A stretch of DNA of 64,000 bases from Streptomyces solicavernae (lineage in GTDB: Bacteria > Actinomycetota > Actinomycetes > Streptomycetales > Streptomycetaceae). The notes under the pieces were generated by a model. The model saw only the letters and a program-made list of their open reading frames with translations, was not told the origin of the DNA and made no database searches. Numbering within the stretch: position 1 is the stretch's first letter; every line of letters starts with the position of its first letter. Both the position numbers and the translations under genes were made by a program. Positions 11,472 through 22,103 of this stretch are shown here, one piece after another. The stretch is taken from positions 248,001-312,000 of the forward strand of contig NZ_JASCIR010000004.1 in NCBI RefSeq assembly GCF_029968095.1, in the 5' to 3' direction.

Positions 11472-13589
11472 ATGAAACCGACCGAAAGCGCCGATCCGGT
11501 GTCAGGGCTGCGCCGCTTCCTTGCGCCCGCGCTGCCGGCCGCGGTCGCGGCCACCGCGGCCGTGGTCCTGGCAGCGGGGTTCGTCCGAGCCTTCACCGAT
11601 CAGCACGCACTCTTCCCCGGCGGCGTCGTCGGCTGGGCACTTGCCGTCCTGACCGGCGTCATCGTGGGCCATCTCGTCCTCCTCGGCCGCGAACGCTGGT
11701 GGGGCGGCACCGGTTCCGGAGCCGCCCTGACCCTCGCCGTCCTCCTCCTCTACGGCTGGGTGCCCGCGGGCATGGTCAGCCTCACCGTCGTCGTCCTGGT
11801 CGCCGCCGCCCGCAGACGCCGCTGGCGCCAGGCCGTCCTGCACGGCGCGGTGGACATCCTCGGCATCGGCGCCGGAGCCCTGGTCCTCGCCGCCTTCGGC
11901 CAGGCCCCGTCCGTCGAGAACCCCTGGACCCCGGACAGCTGGAACGGCTGGAGCGCACCGGAGATCGTCCTGGTCGCCGCCGCGTACCTCCTGGTGACCC
12001 GCCTGCTCCTGTGGTACATGAGCGCGCCGCACGGCGAGGGCCTGCCGACCGTCGCCCGCACCGCCGTGGTCCGCCAGGCCCTGGTCGGCGTCGCGCTGCT
12101 CGGCATCGCCCCGCTGATCTGCGTCGTCGCCACCGCCCTGCCGGTCCTCCTGCCGCTCTTCGCGGTCCCGCTGATCGCCCTCGACTCCACGCTGTGGATC
12201 GCCCGCGCCAGAGCCGAGGAGCAGCTGCGCGACCCGCTCACCGGACTGCCCAACCGGCAGTGGCTGTTGGAGCGCACCTGGACCGCGCTCGACGAGGCCG
12301 AACGGATGGGGGCGCGTTCCGCCCTCGTCCTGATCGACCTCGACCGGTTCCGTTCCGTCAACGACACTCTCGGTCATCTCGCGGGCGACCGGCTGCTGCT
12401 GCAGATCGCCGACCGGCTCCGGCACGCCCTGCCGCGCGGTGCGGAGGCCGCGCGGCTCGGCGGCGACGAGTTCGCGGTGCTCCTGCCGACCTGCGACTCC
12501 ACGACCAGCGCCCAGCGGGTCGCCCGCGGCCTGGTCGCCGAGCTCAGCTCCCCGCTCGACCTGGACGGGCTGACCCTCGTCCTGGAGGCCAGCGCCGGGC
12601 TCGCGGTCTTCCCCGACCACGCCCTGGACGCCGAGGGGTTGCTGCGCCGGGCGGACGTCGCGATGTACCAGGCGAAGCGGGACAGAACGGGCGTCGAGGT
12701 GTACGAGTCGAAGCGGGACTCCAACACCCCCGACCGCCTCGGCCTGTTGGGCGACCTGCGGCGCGCCCTCGACGCGGGCGAGGTCGAGCTGCACTACCAG
12801 CCGAAGGTCCGCTTCGACGGCCAGGTCGCCGGCCTGGAGGCACTCGTACGCTGGGTGCACCCGGAGCGCGGCAAGGTCCCGCCGGACGAGTTCATCGCCA
12901 TCGCCGAGTCGTCCGGCCTGATGCCGCACCTGACGGAGTACGTCCTGGAGACCGCGCTCGCCCAGGTCGCGCGCTGGCACAAGCAGGGCCTGAAGGTGCC
13001 GGTCGCGGTGAACGTGTCGCCGCGTGACGTGCACACACCCGGCTTCGCCGGAGCGGTCGCCGCCCGGCTCGCCCGGCACGGCGTACCGGCGGGCGCGCTC
13101 CAGCTGGAGATAACGGAACACGTGCTGCTGGAGGACCCGCAGCGCGCGGCGGACACCCTGGCCGGGCTCACCGGGCACGGCGTGAAGATGTCCCTCGACG
13201 ACTTCGGTACCGGCTACTCCTCGCTCGTCCACCTGCGGCGGCTGCCGGTCAGCGAGTTGAAGATCGACCGCTCCTTCGTGGCCCGCCTCGCCATCGACAA
13301 CGAGGACGCGGAGATCGTCCGCTGCACCGTCGACCTCGCCCATTCCCTCGGACTGCTCGTCGTCGCGGAGGGTGTCGAGGACGACGAGACCTGGGAGCGG
13401 CTGCGGGACCTCGGCTGTGACGCGGTGCAGGGCTGGCTGGTCGCGGCGGCGATGCCCGCCGTCGAGACCACGTCCTGGCTCCGGGCCCGCGGCTCGCGCG
13501 GCTGGCGCCGCCCCGCGGAGCTGTCGGCCGAGGCCGACCCCGACACCCAGGAGGAAGCGGATCGGCCCTCGGGGCACGTGGTGCAGTAA
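11472..13589 (+). CDS. rmdB: Membrane-bound GGDEF-EAL protein, RmdB-like c-di-GMP enzyme
   Basis: 705 residues from an ATG with GAGGGACGGGA upstream; a GTG at 11412 would add 20 residues. The N-terminal half to about residue 240 holds several hydrophobic segments and no recognised sensor. The GGDEF domain has an intact active motif at 330-334. The EAL domain has intact EAL (456-458), 'DDFGTGYSS' and 'AEGVE', so c-di-GMP hydrolysis is expected and synthesis is possible. By position after ligA and before gatC it corresponds to RmdB, a Streptomyces phosphodiesterase affecting aerial growth; the name is from memory. It runs alone between two intergenic regions. Confidence 0.88.
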   Translation: MKPTESADPVSGLRRFLAPALPAAVAATAAVVLAAGFVRAFTDQHALFPGGVVGWALAVLTGVIVGHLVLLGRERWWGGTGSGAALTLAVLLLYGWVPAGMVSLTVVVLVAAARRRRWRQAVLHGAVDILGIGAGALVLAAFGQAPSVENPWTPDSWNGWSAPEIVLVAAAYLLVTRLLLWYMSAPHGEGLPTVARTAVVRQALVGVALLGIAPLICVVATALPVLLPLFAVPLIALDSTLWIARARAEEQLRDPLTGLPNRQWLLERTWTALDEAERMGARSALVLIDLDRFRSVNDTLGHLAGDRLLLQIADRLRHALPRGAEAARLGGDEFAVLLPTCDSTTSAQRVARGLVAELSSPLDLDGLTLVLEASAGLAVFPDHALDAEGLLRRADVAMYQAKRDRTGVEVYESKRDSNTPDRLGLLGDLRRALDAGEVELHYQPKVRFDGQVAGLEALVRWVHPERGKVPPDEFIAIAESSGLMPHLTEYVLETALAQVARWHKQGLKVPVAVNVSPRDVHTPGFAGAVAARLARHGVPAGALQLEITEHVLLEDPQRAADTLAGLTGHGVKMSLDDFGTGYSSLVHLRRLPVSELKIDRSFVARLAIDNEDAEIVRCTVDLAHSLGLLVVAEGVEDDETWERLRDLGCDAVQGWLVAAAMPAVETTSWLRARGSRGWRRPAELSAEADPDTQEEADRPSGHVVQ

Positions 13590-13728
13590 CGGTCCTGCGG
13601 ACACCGGACCCGAGCCGGGCGCTGTTTCACGGGGACGCGTCCCGGCCCGCATCACCGTTTCACGGGCACGGGCCCGGGCCCCATAGGATTGGGCCAGACA
13701 CATCACGCTCATCCCAGTGAGGATCCGC

Positions 13729-14025
13729 ATGCCTGGCATCACGCGCGAGGAGGTCGCCCACCTCGCTCGGCTGGCGCGTCTGGAGCTGAAGGACGAAGAG
13801 CTCGACCACTTCGCCGGCCAGCTCGACGACATTCTCGGCGCGGTAGCCCGCGTCTCCGAGGTCGCCGACCAAGACGTACCGCCGACCTCCCACCCGCTGC
13901 CGCTGACCAATGTCATGCGCGCGGACGAGGTCCGTCCGTCGCTCACCCCCGAGCAGGCGCTCTCCGGCGCCCCGGCCCAGGAACAGCAGCGTTTCAAGGT
14001 GCCGCAGATCCTGGGGGAGGACTAA
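13729..14025 (+). CDS. gatC: Glu-tRNA(Gln) amidotransferase subunit C
   Basis: 98 residues. ATG at 13729, six bases after GTGAGGA. '[17 protein letters not shown]' and '[12 protein letters not shown]' are the GatC helices and 'RADEVRPSL' the conserved C-terminal loop. GatC is the small belt subunit that holds GatA and GatB together in the GatCAB complex, which converts Glu-tRNA(Gln) (and Asp-tRNA(Asn)) to the amide. It is first of the gatC-gatA-small gene-gatB run. A TAGGAT box at 13684-13689 may be its -10 element. Confidence 0.96.
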   Translation: MPGITREEVAHLARLARLELKDEELDHFAGQLDDILGAVARVSEVADQDVPPTSHPLPLTNVMRADEVRPSLTPEQALSGAPAQEQQRFKVPQILGED

Positions 14026-14031
14026 CCGATC

Positions 14032-15525
14032 ATGACGGACATCATCAAGCTCACCGCGGCCGAGATCGCCGCGAAGATCGCCTCCGGCGAACTGACCGCC
14101 GTCGAGGTCACCGAGGCCCACCTCGCCCGGATCGACGCCGTCGACGAGAAGGTGCACGCCTTCCTGCACATCGACCGCGAGGGCGCCCTCGCGCAGGCCC
14201 GCGCCGTCGACGCCAGGCGCGCGGCGGGCGAAAAGCTCGGCCCGCTGGCCGGAGTGCCGCTCGCCCTGAAGGACATCTTCACCACCGAGGGCGTCCCGAC
14301 GACCGTCGGCTCGAAGATCCTCGAAGGCTGGCTCCCGCCGTACGACGCGACGCTGGTCAAGAAGCTGAAGGCCGCCGACGTCGTCGTCCTCGGCAAGACC
14401 AACATGGACGAGTTCGCCATGGGGTCGTCGACGGAGAACAGCGCGTACGGGCCGACGGGCAACCCGTGGGACCTCACCCGCATCCCCGGCGGCTCCGGCG
14501 GCGGTTCGAGCGCCGCGCTCGCGTCGTACGAGGCCCCGCTCGCCATCGGCACGGACACCGGCGGCTCCATCCGCCAGCCCGCGGCCGTCACCGGCACCGT
14601 CGGCGTCAAGCCGACCTACGGCGGCGTCTCCCGCTACGGCATGGTGGCCTTCTCCAGCTCCCTCGACCAGGGCGGCCCCTGTGCCCGTACGGTTCTGGAC
14701 GCCGCGCTCCTGCACGAGGCCATCGCCGGGCACGACCCGATGGACTCCACCTCCATCGACGCCCCGGTCCCGCAGGTCGTCGAGGCCGCGCGGAACGGCT
14801 CCGTCGCCGGGATGCGCGTCGGCGTCGTCAAGCAGTTCCGCGGCGAGGGCTACCAGGCCGGTGTCGTGCAGCGCTTCGACGAGTCGGTCGCGCTCCTGAA
14901 GGAGCTGGGCGCCGAGATCGTCGAGCTGGACTGCCCGTCCTTCGACCTGGCGCTCGCCGCGTACTACCTGATCGCGCCGTCCGAGTGCTCCTCCAACCTC
15001 GCCCGCTTCGACGCGATGCGCTACGGCCTGCGCGTCGGGGACGACGGCACGAAGTCCGCCGAGGACGTCACCGCGCTCACCCGCGAGGCCGGCTTCGGCG
15101 ACGAGGTCAAGCGCCGCGTCATCCTCGGCACGTACGCCCTGAGCTCCGGCTACTACGACGCGTACTACGGCTCCGCGCAGAAGGTCCGCACGCTCATCAC
15201 GCAGGACTTCGCGAAGTCCTTCGAGCAGGTTGACGTCATCGTCTCGCCGACCACGCCGACCACCGCCTTCCCGATCGGCGAGCGCGCCGACGACCCGATG
15301 GCGATGTACCTCGCGGACGTGTGCACGCTGCCGACGAACCTGGCGGGCAACGCCGCCATGTCGCTGCCCTGCGGCCTCGCGCCGGAGGACGGCCTGCCCG
15401 TGGGACTGCAGATCATCGCCCCCGCCATGAAGGACGACCGGCTTTACCAGGTCGGCGCCGCCGTCGAGGCCGCCTTCGTGGAAAAGTGGGGTCACCCGCT
15501 GCTTGAGGAGGCTCCGTCGCTGTGA
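14032..15525 (+). CDS. gatA: Glu-tRNA(Gln) amidotransferase subunit A
   Basis: 497 residues, six bases after gatC. The amidase-signature triad is complete: Lys80 ('ALKDIF'), Ser155 ('GGSGGGSS') and nucleophile Ser179 ('[10 protein letters not shown]'). It releases ammonia from glutamine and channels it to GatB. Length is normal. Its TGA overlaps the GTG of the following small gene, so translation is coupled. Confidence 0.97.
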   Translation: MTDIIKLTAAEIAAKIASGELTAVEVTEAHLARIDAVDEKVHAFLHIDREGALAQARAVDARRAAGEKLGPLAGVPLALKDIFTTEGVPTTVGSKILEGWLPPYDATLVKKLKAADVVVLGKTNMDEFAMGSSTENSAYGPTGNPWDLTRIPGGSGGGSSAALASYEAPLAIGTDTGGSIRQPAAVTGTVGVKPTYGGVSRYGMVAFSSSLDQGGPCARTVLDAALLHEAIAGHDPMDSTSIDAPVPQVVEAARNGSVAGMRVGVVKQFRGEGYQAGVVQRFDESVALLKELGAEIVELDCPSFDLALAAYYLIAPSECSSNLARFDAMRYGLRVGDDGTKSAEDVTALTREAGFGDEVKRRVILGTYALSSGYYDAYYGSAQKVRTLITQDFAKSFEQVDVIVSPTTPTTAFPIGERADDPMAMYLADVCTLPTNLAGNAAMSLPCGLAPEDGLPVGLQIIAPAMKDDRLYQVGAAVEAAFVEKWGHPLLEEAPSL

Positions 15526-15764
15526 CTGCCATGGCAAAGAAGGCCAAGAACTTCAAGAAGTCCAAGACCGGCGTGTACGTCTCGCTGGCCAGCACCGCCT
15601 TCGGCGCGCTGAGCGTCGCCAAGCAGGCGAAGATGGCCCGCCAGGACAACGACCTGCTGCGTCTCGCCGACGCCGCGGTCTCCGCCGCCGCCATCGTCAC
15701 CGGCCTGGCGATCCTCTACCGCGAGCTGAAGCGGCTCGGCGACGACGACGTCCTGCTGGGCTGA
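15522..15764 (+). CDS. Small conserved membrane protein inside the gat operon
   Basis: 80 residues from a GTG at 15522 overlapping the gatA stop; an ATG at 15531 is an alternative. A very basic N-terminus ([12 protein letters not shown]) precedes two hydrophobic segments (about 17-33 and 50-66) and an acidic tail. It lies between gatA and gatB with 16 bases to gatB. Proteins of this size occur at this place in other Streptomyces, but no function is known to me. A structural part in GatCAB is not implied. Confidence 0.75.
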   Translation: MTAMAKKAKNFKKSKTGVYVSLASTAFGALSVAKQAKMARQDNDLLRLADAAVSAAAIVTGLAILYRELKRLGDDDVLLG

Positions 15765-15780
15765 GAGGGAAAGTTTCACC

Positions 15781-17292
15781 GTGACTGTCACGACTGACCT
15801 GGTGTCGTACGAGGACGCACTCGCGTCGTACGACCCCGTCATGGGCCTGGAGGTCCATGTCGAACTCGGCACCAGGACGAAGATGTTCTGCGGCTGCTCG
15901 ACCGCGCTCGGCGCGGACGCCAACGCGCAGACCTGCCCGACCTGCCTCGGCCTGCCCGGCTCACTGCCGGTCGTGAACGCGACCGGCGTCGAGTCCGCGA
16001 TCAAGATCGGCCTCGCGCTGAACTGCGAGATCGCCGAGTGGTGCCGCTTCGCCCGGAAGAACTACTTCTATCCGGACATGCCGAAGAACTTCCAGACCTC
16101 GCAGTACGACGAGCCGATCGCCTTCGACGGCTATCTGGACGTCCAGCTGGAGGACGGCGAGGTCTTCCGCGTGGAGATCGAGCGCGCCCACATGGAGGAG
16201 GACACCGGCAAGTCGACACACGTCGGCGGCGCCACCGGCCGTATCCACGGCGCGTCCCACTCCCTGCTCGACTACAACCGCGCGGGCATCCCGCTCATCG
16301 AGATCGTCACCAAGCCCATCGAGGGCGCGGGCGAGCGGGCCCCCGAGGTCGCCAAGGCGTACGTCGCCGAGCTGCGCGAGGTCATCAAGTCCCTGGGCGT
16401 CTCCGAGGCGCGCATGGACCAGGGCCAGATGCGCTGCGACGTGAACCTCTCCCTGCGGCCCAACGGCACCAAGGAGTTCGGCACCCGCTCCGAGACGAAG
16501 AACGTCAACTCGCTGCGCTCCGTGGAGCGGGCGGCGCGCTTCGAGATCCAGCGGCACGCGGCGGTGCTCTCCACCGGCGGCACGATCGTGCAGGAGACCC
16601 GGCACTTCCACGAGGACGACGGCTCGACCACCTCGGGCCGCATCAAGGACAACGCCGAGGACTACCGGTACTTCCCGGAGCCCGACCTCGTCCCCGTCGC
16701 CCCGGCCCGAGAGTGGGTCGAGGAGCTGCGGGCCGCGCTGCCCGAGATGCCGCGCGTGCGCCGCAACCGGCTGCGCGAGGAGTGGGGCGTCACCGAGCAC
16801 GACATGCAGTCGATGCTCAACGCCGGTGCGGTCGACCCGATCGTCGCCACGATCGACGCGGGCGCCCCGGCGGACCAGGCCCGCAAGTGGTGGATGGGCG
16901 AGCTGGCCCGTAGCGCCAACGAGCAGGGCAAGGCGCTCGACGAGCTGGCGATCACCCCGGCGCAGGTCGCCCGGGTCGCCGCACTCGTCGCGGCCGGTGA
17001 CCTGAACGACAAGCTGGCGCGTCAGGTCATCGAGGGCGTGCTCGCGGGCGAGGGCGACCCGGACACCGTCGTCGAGAAGCGCGGCCTGAAGGTCGTCTCC
17101 GACGAGGGCGCGCTGACCGCCGCCGTCGAGGAGGCCATCGCCGGAAACCAGGCCATCGCGGACAAGATCCGCGGCGGCAAGGTGGCTGCGGCCGGTGCCC
17201 TGGTCGGCGCGGTCATGAAGGCCACCCGCGGCCAGGCCGACGCGGCCCGCGTCAAGGAGCTGATCCTGGAGAAGCTGGGCGTCGAGGGCTGA
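15781..17292 (+). CDS. gatB: Glu-tRNA(Gln) amidotransferase subunit B
   Basis: 503 residues from a GTG with GAGAGGGAAAG upstream. '[20 protein letters not shown]', a CxC...CxxC zinc-type set ending 'CPTCLGLPG', '[13 protein letters not shown]', and the C-terminal YqeY-like helical tail (about 355-500) that contacts tRNA are all present. GatB phosphorylates and amidates misacylated Glu-tRNA(Gln). A strong terminator follows, closing the gat operon. Confidence 0.97.
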   Translation: MTVTTDLVSYEDALASYDPVMGLEVHVELGTRTKMFCGCSTALGADANAQTCPTCLGLPGSLPVVNATGVESAIKIGLALNCEIAEWCRFARKNYFYPDMPKNFQTSQYDEPIAFDGYLDVQLEDGEVFRVEIERAHMEEDTGKSTHVGGATGRIHGASHSLLDYNRAGIPLIEIVTKPIEGAGERAPEVAKAYVAELREVIKSLGVSEARMDQGQMRCDVNLSLRPNGTKEFGTRSETKNVNSLRSVERAARFEIQRHAAVLSTGGTIVQETRHFHEDDGSTTSGRIKDNAEDYRYFPEPDLVPVAPAREWVEELRAALPEMPRVRRNRLREEWGVTEHDMQSMLNAGAVDPIVATIDAGAPADQARKWWMGELARSANEQGKALDELAITPAQVARVAALVAAGDLNDKLARQVIEGVLAGEGDPDTVVEKRGLKVVSDEGALTAAVEEAIAGNQAIADKIRGGKVAAAGALVGAVMKATRGQADAARVKELILEKLGVEG

Positions 17293-17307
17293 CCCCGATT
17301 TCGTACG

Positions 17308-17348
17308 CGCCGAGGGCGGGACCGGAACTTCCGGTCCCGCCCTCGGCG
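17308..17348 (+). terminator. Strong hairpin terminator after gatB
   Basis: A perfect 19-bp stem (17308-17326 with 17330-17348) encloses the three-base loop ACT, starting 16 bases after the gatB stop. It is a typical Streptomyces terminator without a T-run. Confidence 0.9.
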
Positions 17349-17474
17349 TTGGCGGTGGTTTGGACAACCGCCCCCGGTGCTTGGACCGTTCACCGCCGAG
17401 TCGGCCGTACGTCTTCCCTCATCCATCCCTGCTGCATAGCTTCCCGAGCGGCACACCGAACTCGGGAGGATCAC

Positions 17475-19574
17475 TTGACCACGGACACTTCAGGCGCAGG
17501 GCTTTCGCGGCGGCGGCTGCTCGCTCTCGGCGGCGGCGCGCTCGGTGCCGCCACGGCGGGCTCGCTGCTTCCGCCCTCGCTGCAGGCCGCACTGGCCGCC
17601 GAGCCGCCCGCCGGAGGCCTGAAGGCCGTCAAGCACGTGGTGATCCTCATGCAGGAGAACCGTTCCTTCGACCACTACTTCGGCACCCTGCGCGGCGTAC
17701 GCGGCTTCGGCGACCGCAACGCGGTCCGGCTCCCCGGCGGCAAGCCGGTGTTCGAGCAGCCCGCGCCGCTGGGCCGGACCGTGCTGCCCTTCCCGGTACG
17801 GGCGGCGGCCGAGGCGCAGCAGAAGGACCTGCAGTACATCGGTGACCTCGACCACTCCTGGTCCGGCGGTGCGAAGGCCTGGAACAAGGGCTGGATGGAC
17901 AACTGGATCACCGCCAAGTCGGCGGCGACGATGGCGTACTACACGCGCGAGGACATTCCGCTGCAGTACGAGCTCGCGGACACCTTCACCCTCTGCGACG
18001 CCTACCACTCCTCCATCCACTCCTCCACCAGCCCCAACCGCAACCACCTGTGGAGCGGCAAGACCGGCAACGAGGCGAACGGCGACCGCGCGGTCGGCAA
18101 CGACGCCTACGCGGAGGGCACGCACCCCGGCTACGACTGGGGCACGTACGCCGAGCGCCTGGAGAAGGCGGGGCGCAGCTGGCGCACGTACACCGAGTGG
18201 GAGAACTTCACCGACAACCAGATCGAGTTCTTCACCACCTTCAAGGCCATCGCCCGCAAGGTCCTGGCGAAGACCGAGCACACCTATATGGAGGCGTTTT
18301 ACGCGAAGGTCCGCGAGGCCGCCGACGAGGCCGAGCGGGAGAAGCTGCTCGCCACTCTCGACGAGGGCGTGAAGTCCCTTGACGCGGGGGAGCGTTCGCT
18401 GTTCGAGCGGGCCCTGCGCCGGGTGCCGACGGGCACGCTCGCCGAGGAGTTCCGCCGTGACGTCGCCGCGGGCGAGCTGCCCGAGGTGTCCTACCTGGTG
18501 CCGTCCGCGCTCGACTCCGAGCACCCCGGCTCGTCCTCGCCGATCCACAGCGCCACGCTCGTCTACAAGATCCTCGACGCCCTCGGCTCGCACCCCGAGG
18601 TGTGGCGGCACACCGCCGTGTTCATCAACTACGACGAGAACGACGGCTTCTTCGACCACGTCCCGCCGCCCGTGCCGCCCGCCGACGTGACCGAGGAGCA
18701 CTGGCAGGGACAGCCCACCGGGCTCGGGATGCGGGTGCCGATGCTGGTGGTGTCGCCGTGGACGGTCGGCGGGCACGTCACGTCCGAGGTCTTCGACCAC
18801 ACCTCCGTGATCCGCTTCCTGGAGCGGTGGACGGGCATCGAGGAGCCCAACATCGGCACCTGGCGGCGGCAGGTCACCGGCGACCTCACCGGCGCCTTCG
18901 ACTTCACGCGCGGCCGCCCCCAGCCGGACGTCGAACAGCCCGGACCCGTACCGCCCTTCTCCGGCCGCTGGCGCCCCGAGCCGCCGGGGGACCAGGAGAT
19001 GCCGCGCCAGGAGCCGGGCCGCCGACCCGCCCGCGCGCTGCCGTACCAGCCGGACGCGCACGGCACGCTCAGCGGCGACGGCAAGCAGGTCGAGCTGCGC
19101 CTGACGAACACCGGCCGCTCCAGCGCCCACTTCGCGCTCTACCCGTACGCGGGGGAGTACGAGGTGCCGCAGCACGTCGATGTAAGGGGCGCCGCACCCT
19201 TGCGGGTGCCCCTTACCGACGGTGCGTACGACTTCACGGTGACCGGGCCCAACGGCTTCCGCCGCGAGTTCGCCGGCAGTGCGGACGGGACCGCCGCGGT
19301 GAGCACGGAAATCGACGCACGCGCGCGTGCCGTTCGCCTCACGCTGCGCAACACCGGCACCGCGGACCTGACCTTCACGGTGCGGCCGCTCGCGTACACC
19401 GAGACCGCGCCGCGCACCGTCCGCGTACGGCCCGGAAAGAGCCGCAGCGTCGCGTACGAGGCGGACGAGGCGCACGGCTGGTACGACCTGGAGATCGTGG
19501 CCGCGGGCGACGGGCCGTTCCGGCGGCGGCTGATGGGGCACATCGAGAACGGCCGGGACAGCGTGTCCGGCTGA
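17475..19574 (+). CDS. Tat-exported phosphocholine-specific phospholipase C
   Basis: 699 residues. The best start is a TTG at 17475, four bases after GGGAGGA; no ATG/GTG gives a sensible N-terminus. The Tat motif 'SRRRLLALGGG' is at 11-21. 'MQENRSFDHYFGTLRGVRGF' identifies the acid phosphatase-like PLC superfamily; 'HSSTSPNRNHLW' and 'NYDENDGFFDHVPPP' hold further active-site residues. Two C-terminal beta domains (DUF756 type, about 500-699) follow. The enzyme cleaves phosphatidylcholine outside the cell, a phosphate and choline source. A single GTTCACC (17388-17394) recalls half of a PhoP box but the full direct repeat is not convincing. Confidence 0.9.
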   Translation: MTTDTSGAGLSRRRLLALGGGALGAATAGSLLPPSLQAALAAEPPAGGLKAVKHVVILMQENRSFDHYFGTLRGVRGFGDRNAVRLPGGKPVFEQPAPLGRTVLPFPVRAAAEAQQKDLQYIGDLDHSWSGGAKAWNKGWMDNWITAKSAATMAYYTREDIPLQYELADTFTLCDAYHSSIHSSTSPNRNHLWSGKTGNEANGDRAVGNDAYAEGTHPGYDWGTYAERLEKAGRSWRTYTEWENFTDNQIEFFTTFKAIARKVLAKTEHTYMEAFYAKVREAADEAEREKLLATLDEGVKSLDAGERSLFERALRRVPTGTLAEEFRRDVAAGELPEVSYLVPSALDSEHPGSSSPIHSATLVYKILDALGSHPEVWRHTAVFINYDENDGFFDHVPPPVPPADVTEEHWQGQPTGLGMRVPMLVVSPWTVGGHVTSEVFDHTSVIRFLERWTGIEEPNIGTWRRQVTGDLTGAFDFTRGRPQPDVEQPGPVPPFSGRWRPEPPGDQEMPRQEPGRRPARALPYQPDAHGTLSGDGKQVELRLTNTGRSSAHFALYPYAGEYEVPQHVDVRGAAPLRVPLTDGAYDFTVTGPNGFRREFAGSADGTAAVSTEIDARARAVRLTLRNTGTADLTFTVRPLAYTETAPRTVRVRPGKSRSVAYEADEAHGWYDLEIVAAGDGPFRRRLMGHIENGRDSVSG

Positions 19575-19591
19575 CGCGCCGCCGCTCCCTC

Positions 19592-19625
19592 TCGTGGCCG
19601 TTCTCGCCTGTGAGGATGGCCACGA
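19592..19625 (+). terminator. Possible terminator after the phospholipase C gene
   Basis: TCGTGGCC (19592-19599) pairs with GGCCACGA (19618-19625) across an 18-base loop, starting 18 bases after the stop. The remaining 130 bases to the MMPL gene hold no recognised gene and probably its promoter. Confidence 0.45.
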
Positions 19626-19755
19626 AAGGGGCAAATGATCTCGTCTTGGTGTCAGAGTGCTCCCTGTAGAGCCCGATGTCGGATATGTATCGGGTGAGTG
19701 TTCTTTGCCGGGCTGTTCCCGATGAAGATCTACTGAACATCCAGGGAGCAGCTCA

Positions 19756-22068
19756 GTGGCAGCACTTGCTCGGTGGTGCGTCAAGCGCCGCCTCGTAGCC
19801 GTACTGCTGTGGCTGTTCGTCCTCGTCGGCGTCGGCGCCGCCGCGTCCTTCGCCGGAACCGCGTACTCCAACGACTACGACGTCCCCGGCACCGAGTCGG
19901 GCCGCGCCACCGAGCTCCTGGAGTCCGGCTTCCCCGACCTCGCGGGGGACAGCAACACCGTCGTCTGGCACACGGACGAGGGCACCGTGGACGCGGCCGG
20001 CGTCCAGCAGACGATGACCCGGACCCTCGACGAGATCGCGCGACTGCCCGGCGTCGCCTCCGTCGTCAGCCCGTACCACGCCGACGGCGCCGGGCAGATC
20101 AGCCGCGACGGGCACACCGCGTACGCCACCGTGACCTTCGACGGGCCCCTCCACGAGGTCGAGCCAGGACAGGCCCAGGCGGTCGTCGACACCGCGCGTG
20201 CGGTCGATTCCGGTGACCTGAAGGTGGCGCTCGGCGGGGGCGCCGTCGGCCTCACCGAGGCGCCAGGCGGGCACCTCGCGGAGGCCGTGGGCGTCGCCGT
20301 CGCCGCCGTCGTGCTGCTCATCGCGTTCGGATCGCTCGCCGCGAGCCTGCTGCCGATAGCGACAGCCCTGGTCAGCGTCGGCATCGCGTACGCGGGCACC
20401 GTGCTGCTCGGCCACGTCATGACGGTCGCCGACTTCGCGCCGATGCTGGGCCTGCTCATCGGCCTCGGCGTCGGCATCGACTACGCGCTGTTCATCGTGA
20501 CCAGGCACCGCCGCGGCCTCAAACGCGGCCTCTCCGTCGCCGAGGCCGCGCAGAACGCCGTCGCCACCACAGGGCGCGCGGTCGCCTTCGCGGGCGCCAC
20601 CGTGTGCATCGCCCTGCTCGGCATGCTCATCCTGCGCCTCAACTTCCTCAACGGCGTCGCGATCGCGGCCTCGCTCACGGTCGTGCTGACCGTGGCCGCT
20701 TCCGTGACACTGCTGCCCGCACTGCTGTCCTTCATCGGCACGCGCGCGTTGTCCCGCCGCGAGCGCCGCGCCCTCGCCGAGCACGGGCCGCAGCCCGAAC
20801 TGCCGACCGGGCTCGCCGCCCGCTGGTCCGCGTTCGTCGAGAAGCACCCGAAGCTGCTGGGCGCCCTCGCGCTCGTCGTGATCGCCGTCCTCGCCCTGCC
20901 CACGCTCTCCCTCCGCCTCGGCACCTCCGACCAGGGCAACAACCCGGTCTCCTCGACGACCCGGCAGGCGTACGACCTGCTCGCGGGCGACCCCGCCACG
21001 GGCGGCGGGAACGGTTCCGGAGATTCCGGTTCCGTGGGTTCCGGTTCTGTGGGTTCCGGTTCCGGGGGTTCCGGTTCCGTGGGTTCCGGTTTCGGGCCCG
21101 GCGTGAACGGTCCGCTCACCCTGGTCGCGGAGATCCACGACGCCGAGGACAAGGTCGCCCTGGACCAGCTGCCCGCCACGCTGCGCGGCACCGAGGGCGT
21201 CACGACGGTCACCCCGGTGACGTACGACGAGCGCGGCGAGGTCGGCTTCCTCACCGTCGTACCGGACTCCGCGCCGCAGTCCGAGGCCACCAGCGACCTC
21301 GTCGACCGGCTGCGCGGCGAGGTGCTGCCAAAGGCGCGGGCCGAGTCGGGCGCCGCGCTCGACGTCCATGTGGGCGGCGTCACGGCGGGTTACGACGACT
21401 TCGCCGACGTCATCGTCGGCAAGCTGCCGCTCTTCGTGGGCGTGGTGATCGGGCTCGGCTGTCTGCTGCTCCTGCTCGCGTTCCGGTCCGTCGGTATCCC
21501 GCTGAAGGCCGCCGCGATGAACGTGGCCGCGGTCGCCGGGGCCTTCGGCGTGGTCGTCGCGGTCTTCCAGTGGGGCTGGGGCAGCGAGCTCCTCGGGCTC
21601 GGCCGGGCCGGGCCGATCGAGCCGTTCCTCCCGGTGATCATGGTCTCGGTGCTCTTCGGGCTCTCCATGGACTACCAGGTGTTCCTGGTCAGCCGGATGT
21701 ACGAGGAGTGGCTGGAGACCGGCGACAACCGGCGCGCGGTCCGGGTCGGGCTCGCCGAGACCAGCCGGGTGATCAACTCCGCCGCCGTGATCATGATTTC
21801 GGTCTTCCTGGCCTTCGTGCTCAGCGGCGACCGGGTCATCGCGATGTTCGGCATCGCCCTCGCGGCGGCCGTCGCGCTCGACGCGTTCGTGCTGCGCACG
21901 CTGCTCGTACCGGCCCTCATGCACCTGCTCGGCGGCGCCAACTGGTGGCTGCCGCGCCGGCTCGACCGCTGGCTCCCGCGTATCAGCATCGAGCCGCCGG
22001 AGTGCGGTACGGCGGCGGCCATACCGGCACCACGCGCGGAGGCCGAGGACGGCGCTCCGGCGCGTTAA
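19756..22068 (+). CDS. MMPL-family (RND-type) membrane exporter
   Basis: 770 residues from a GTG with GGGAGC upstream. Twelve transmembrane segments fall in two RND-like halves. TM1 is 'LVAVLLWLFVLVGVGAA', 'GLLIGLGVGIDYALFIVTRHR' is the signature of the first half, and 'VLFGLSMDYQVFLVSRMYEEW' that of the second. The family exports lipids, pigments or drugs by proton antiport. A Gly/Ser linker (about residues 416-450) encoded by short repeats sits in the second extracytoplasmic loop. The cargo is unknown; no biosynthetic cluster adjoins it. Confidence 0.9.
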   Translation: MAALARWCVKRRLVAVLLWLFVLVGVGAAASFAGTAYSNDYDVPGTESGRATELLESGFPDLAGDSNTVVWHTDEGTVDAAGVQQTMTRTLDEIARLPGVASVVSPYHADGAGQISRDGHTAYATVTFDGPLHEVEPGQAQAVVDTARAVDSGDLKVALGGGAVGLTEAPGGHLAEAVGVAVAAVVLLIAFGSLAASLLPIATALVSVGIAYAGTVLLGHVMTVADFAPMLGLLIGLGVGIDYALFIVTRHRRGLKRGLSVAEAAQNAVATTGRAVAFAGATVCIALLGMLILRLNFLNGVAIAASLTVVLTVAASVTLLPALLSFIGTRALSRRERRALAEHGPQPELPTGLAARWSAFVEKHPKLLGALALVVIAVLALPTLSLRLGTSDQGNNPVSSTTRQAYDLLAGDPATGGGNGSGDSGSVGSGSVGSGSGGSGSVGSGFGPGVNGPLTLVAEIHDAEDKVALDQLPATLRGTEGVTTVTPVTYDERGEVGFLTVVPDSAPQSEATSDLVDRLRGEVLPKARAESGAALDVHVGGVTAGYDDFADVIVGKLPLFVGVVIGLGCLLLLLAFRSVGIPLKAAAMNVAAVAGAFGVVVAVFQWGWGSELLGLGRAGPIEPFLPVIMVSVLFGLSMDYQVFLVSRMYEEWLETGDNRRAVRVGLAETSRVINSAAVIMISVFLAFVLSGDRVIAMFGIALAAAVALDAFVLRTLLVPALMHLLGGANWWLPRRLDRWLPRISIEPPECGTAAAIPAPRAEAEDGAPAR
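21007..21095 (+). repeat. GGTTCCGGTTCC-type minisatellite in the MMPL gene
   Basis: Imperfect in-frame repeats of GGTTCCGG/GTGGGTTCCGG encode a Gly-Ser-Val linker in the exporter. All unit lengths are multiples of three, so the frame is kept. Confidence 0.85.
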
Positions 22069-22103
22069 GAAACCTCTCAGACGCGGCACCTAGCGTGCGC
22101 GAA

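Noticed and set aside
11502..13997. 831-codon minus-strand open frame across rmdB and gatC
   Set aside because: Spans two recognised plus-strand genes and has low-complexity composition typical of antisense frames in high-GC DNA.
17377..17405. PhoP box in front of the phospholipase C gene
   Set aside because: Only one GTTCACC unit is clear; the neighbouring 11-bp units do not fit the direct-repeat consensus well enough to annotate.
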